Assembly (NCBI GenBank): GCA_900554715.1
Contig: USIN01000120.1
Span: 1 to 5,881, forward strand
Reading direction: 5' to 3'
Source of the DNA: an uncultured Bacteroidales bacterium
Lineage (GTDB): Bacteria; Bacteroidota; Bacteroidia; Bacteroidales; Muribaculaceae
DNA: 5,881 bases
A program made the translations under genes and the position numbers. Of this stretch, positions 5,351 to 5,881 are shown in pieces (the first letter of the stretch is position 1; each line of letters begins with the position of its first letter). The notes under the pieces were generated by a model that ran no database searches, had not been told where the DNA came from, and saw nothing but the letters and a program-made list of their open reading frames with translations.

Positions 5351-5881
5351 ATGAAGAAACTATTTGTATATGCCGACTTTGACTGGCTGGAAACGCCTCA
5401 GCTGATTGGCGAGCTTTCTTGCGACTCGGTGCGCGGCAGCGAGACATACGGCTTTTCGTATGATAAAGAATGGCTTGCCAAATATGGCGATGTTTTTCTC
5501 AGTGAGGATTTACAGACCTATACCGGCATCCAATACACTCGACCGGAGCGCGACATATTCGCGTGTTTCTCAGATGCTCTCCCCGACAGGTGGGGACGCA
5601 CTCTGTTAAATAGGCGGGAGCAGATTGCCGCCACTGATGAGAAAAGGGCCGTGCGCCGATTGACTTCATTCGATTATCTGATGGGTATTGACGACGCTTC
5701 GCGTATGGGTGGTTTCCGGTTTGCGGAAACTCCCGGAGGAAAGTTCATCAACTGCGATGAAAGCCTTCGTGTGCCGCCATTGGCTAATGTAAGAGAACTG
5801 ATGAGGGCCGCTCATGAGATTGAGCTTAGCGAGGAAAAGCATCTATTGCCGTCGAAGAAATGGCTTGCTCAACTGTTGCAT
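5351..5881 (+). CDS. hipA: HipA-family serine/threonine kinase toxin (N-terminal part; runs off the right edge)
   Basis: The frame is open for 177 codons to the last base of the window, so only the N-terminal part is seen. HipA toxins phosphorylate a translation component (glutamyl-tRNA synthetase GltX in E. coli; other synthetases in relatives) and cause growth arrest or persistence. Residues about 1-105 match the HipA N-terminal subdomain 1, with FSDALPDRWGRTLLNRR (73-89) as the characteristic block. Residues 108-124 (DYLMGIDDASRMGGFRF) match the conserved 'L.G..D.R.GAL.F' segment that joins it to the kinase core. The Gly-rich P-loop, catalytic aspartate and metal-binding motifs should lie just beyond the edge, so kinase activity cannot be judged. 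With an N-subdomain fused in front of the expected kinase it looks like a two-component HipBA rather than a split HipBST, but only the missing sequence can prove this. Confidence 0.88.
   Translation, partial: MKKLFVYADFDWLETPQLIGELSCDSVRGSETYGFSYDKEWLAKYGDVFLSEDLQTYTGIQYTRPERDIFACFSDALPDRWGRTLLNRREQIAATDEKRAVRRLTSFDYLMGIDDASRMGGFRFAETPGGKFINCDESLRVPPLANVRELMRAAHEIELSEEKHLLPSKKWLAQLLH

Noticed and set aside
1..5881. CRISPR arrays, tRNA or rRNA genes, insertion sequences
   Set aside because: No regularly spaced repeats, cloverleaf patterns, rRNA-like stretches, transposase motifs or paired terminal repeats were seen on either strand.

Overview
The window looks like chromosomal DNA from an anaerobic gut-type Bacteroidales bacterium, plausibly Muribaculaceae-like, although the family is an inference. 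Four observations support this. Perfect Bacteroidota -7 promoter elements (TAnnTTTG) lie upstream of all three transcription units, each in the right orientation. Most starts have weak or no Shine-Dalgarno sequence. One protein ends in a C-terminal domain of the type IX secretion (Por) kind. The biotin synthase has the cysteine pattern expected of the obligate-anaerobe ('type II') form. The left part is clearly GC-rich, while the right end (hipBA) and its upstream spacer are visibly more AT-rich.

Layout. Positions 1-3251 hold a leftward (minus-strand) cluster. It is transcribed in the order AMP-forming acyl-CoA ligase (frameshifted, 1610-3251), biotin synthase bioB (628-1584), and a SpoU/TrmH-family RNA methyltransferase (start at 620, running off the left edge). 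Gaps of 25 and 7 bases suggest one operon, started from a TAGCTTTG element at 3338-3345 with a roughly 80-base leader. Further right, also on the minus strand, lies a 471-residue secreted protein of unknown function (3410-4825) with a signal peptide, an EF-hand-like loop and a T9SS-type sorting tail. Its stop codon lies in a perfect 11-base tandem duplication that forms a canonical G-quadruplex motif on the + strand.

Positions 4826-5026 form a divergent, AT-rich intergenic region dense in inverted and direct repeats. Rightward from it run hipB (XRE-family antitoxin/repressor, 5027-5347) and the N-terminal 177 residues of hipA (5351 to the right edge). The pair is a HipBA-type toxin-antitoxin operon. 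The dyads around its -7 element are good candidates for autoregulatory operators.

How the genes fit together. The ligase, BioB and methyltransferase do not form an obvious single pathway. BioB catalyses the last step of biotin synthesis. The ligase would make acyl-CoA or acyl-AMP, but its substrate cannot be read from sequence, and the methyltransferase acts on RNA. HipBA is an independent regulatory/stress module, possibly acquired later. No wholly new system is evident. The points most worth checking are the alternative iron-sulfur ligand set of BioB, the G4/tandem repeat at a stop codon, the operator architecture in front of hipBA, and the ligase frameshift.
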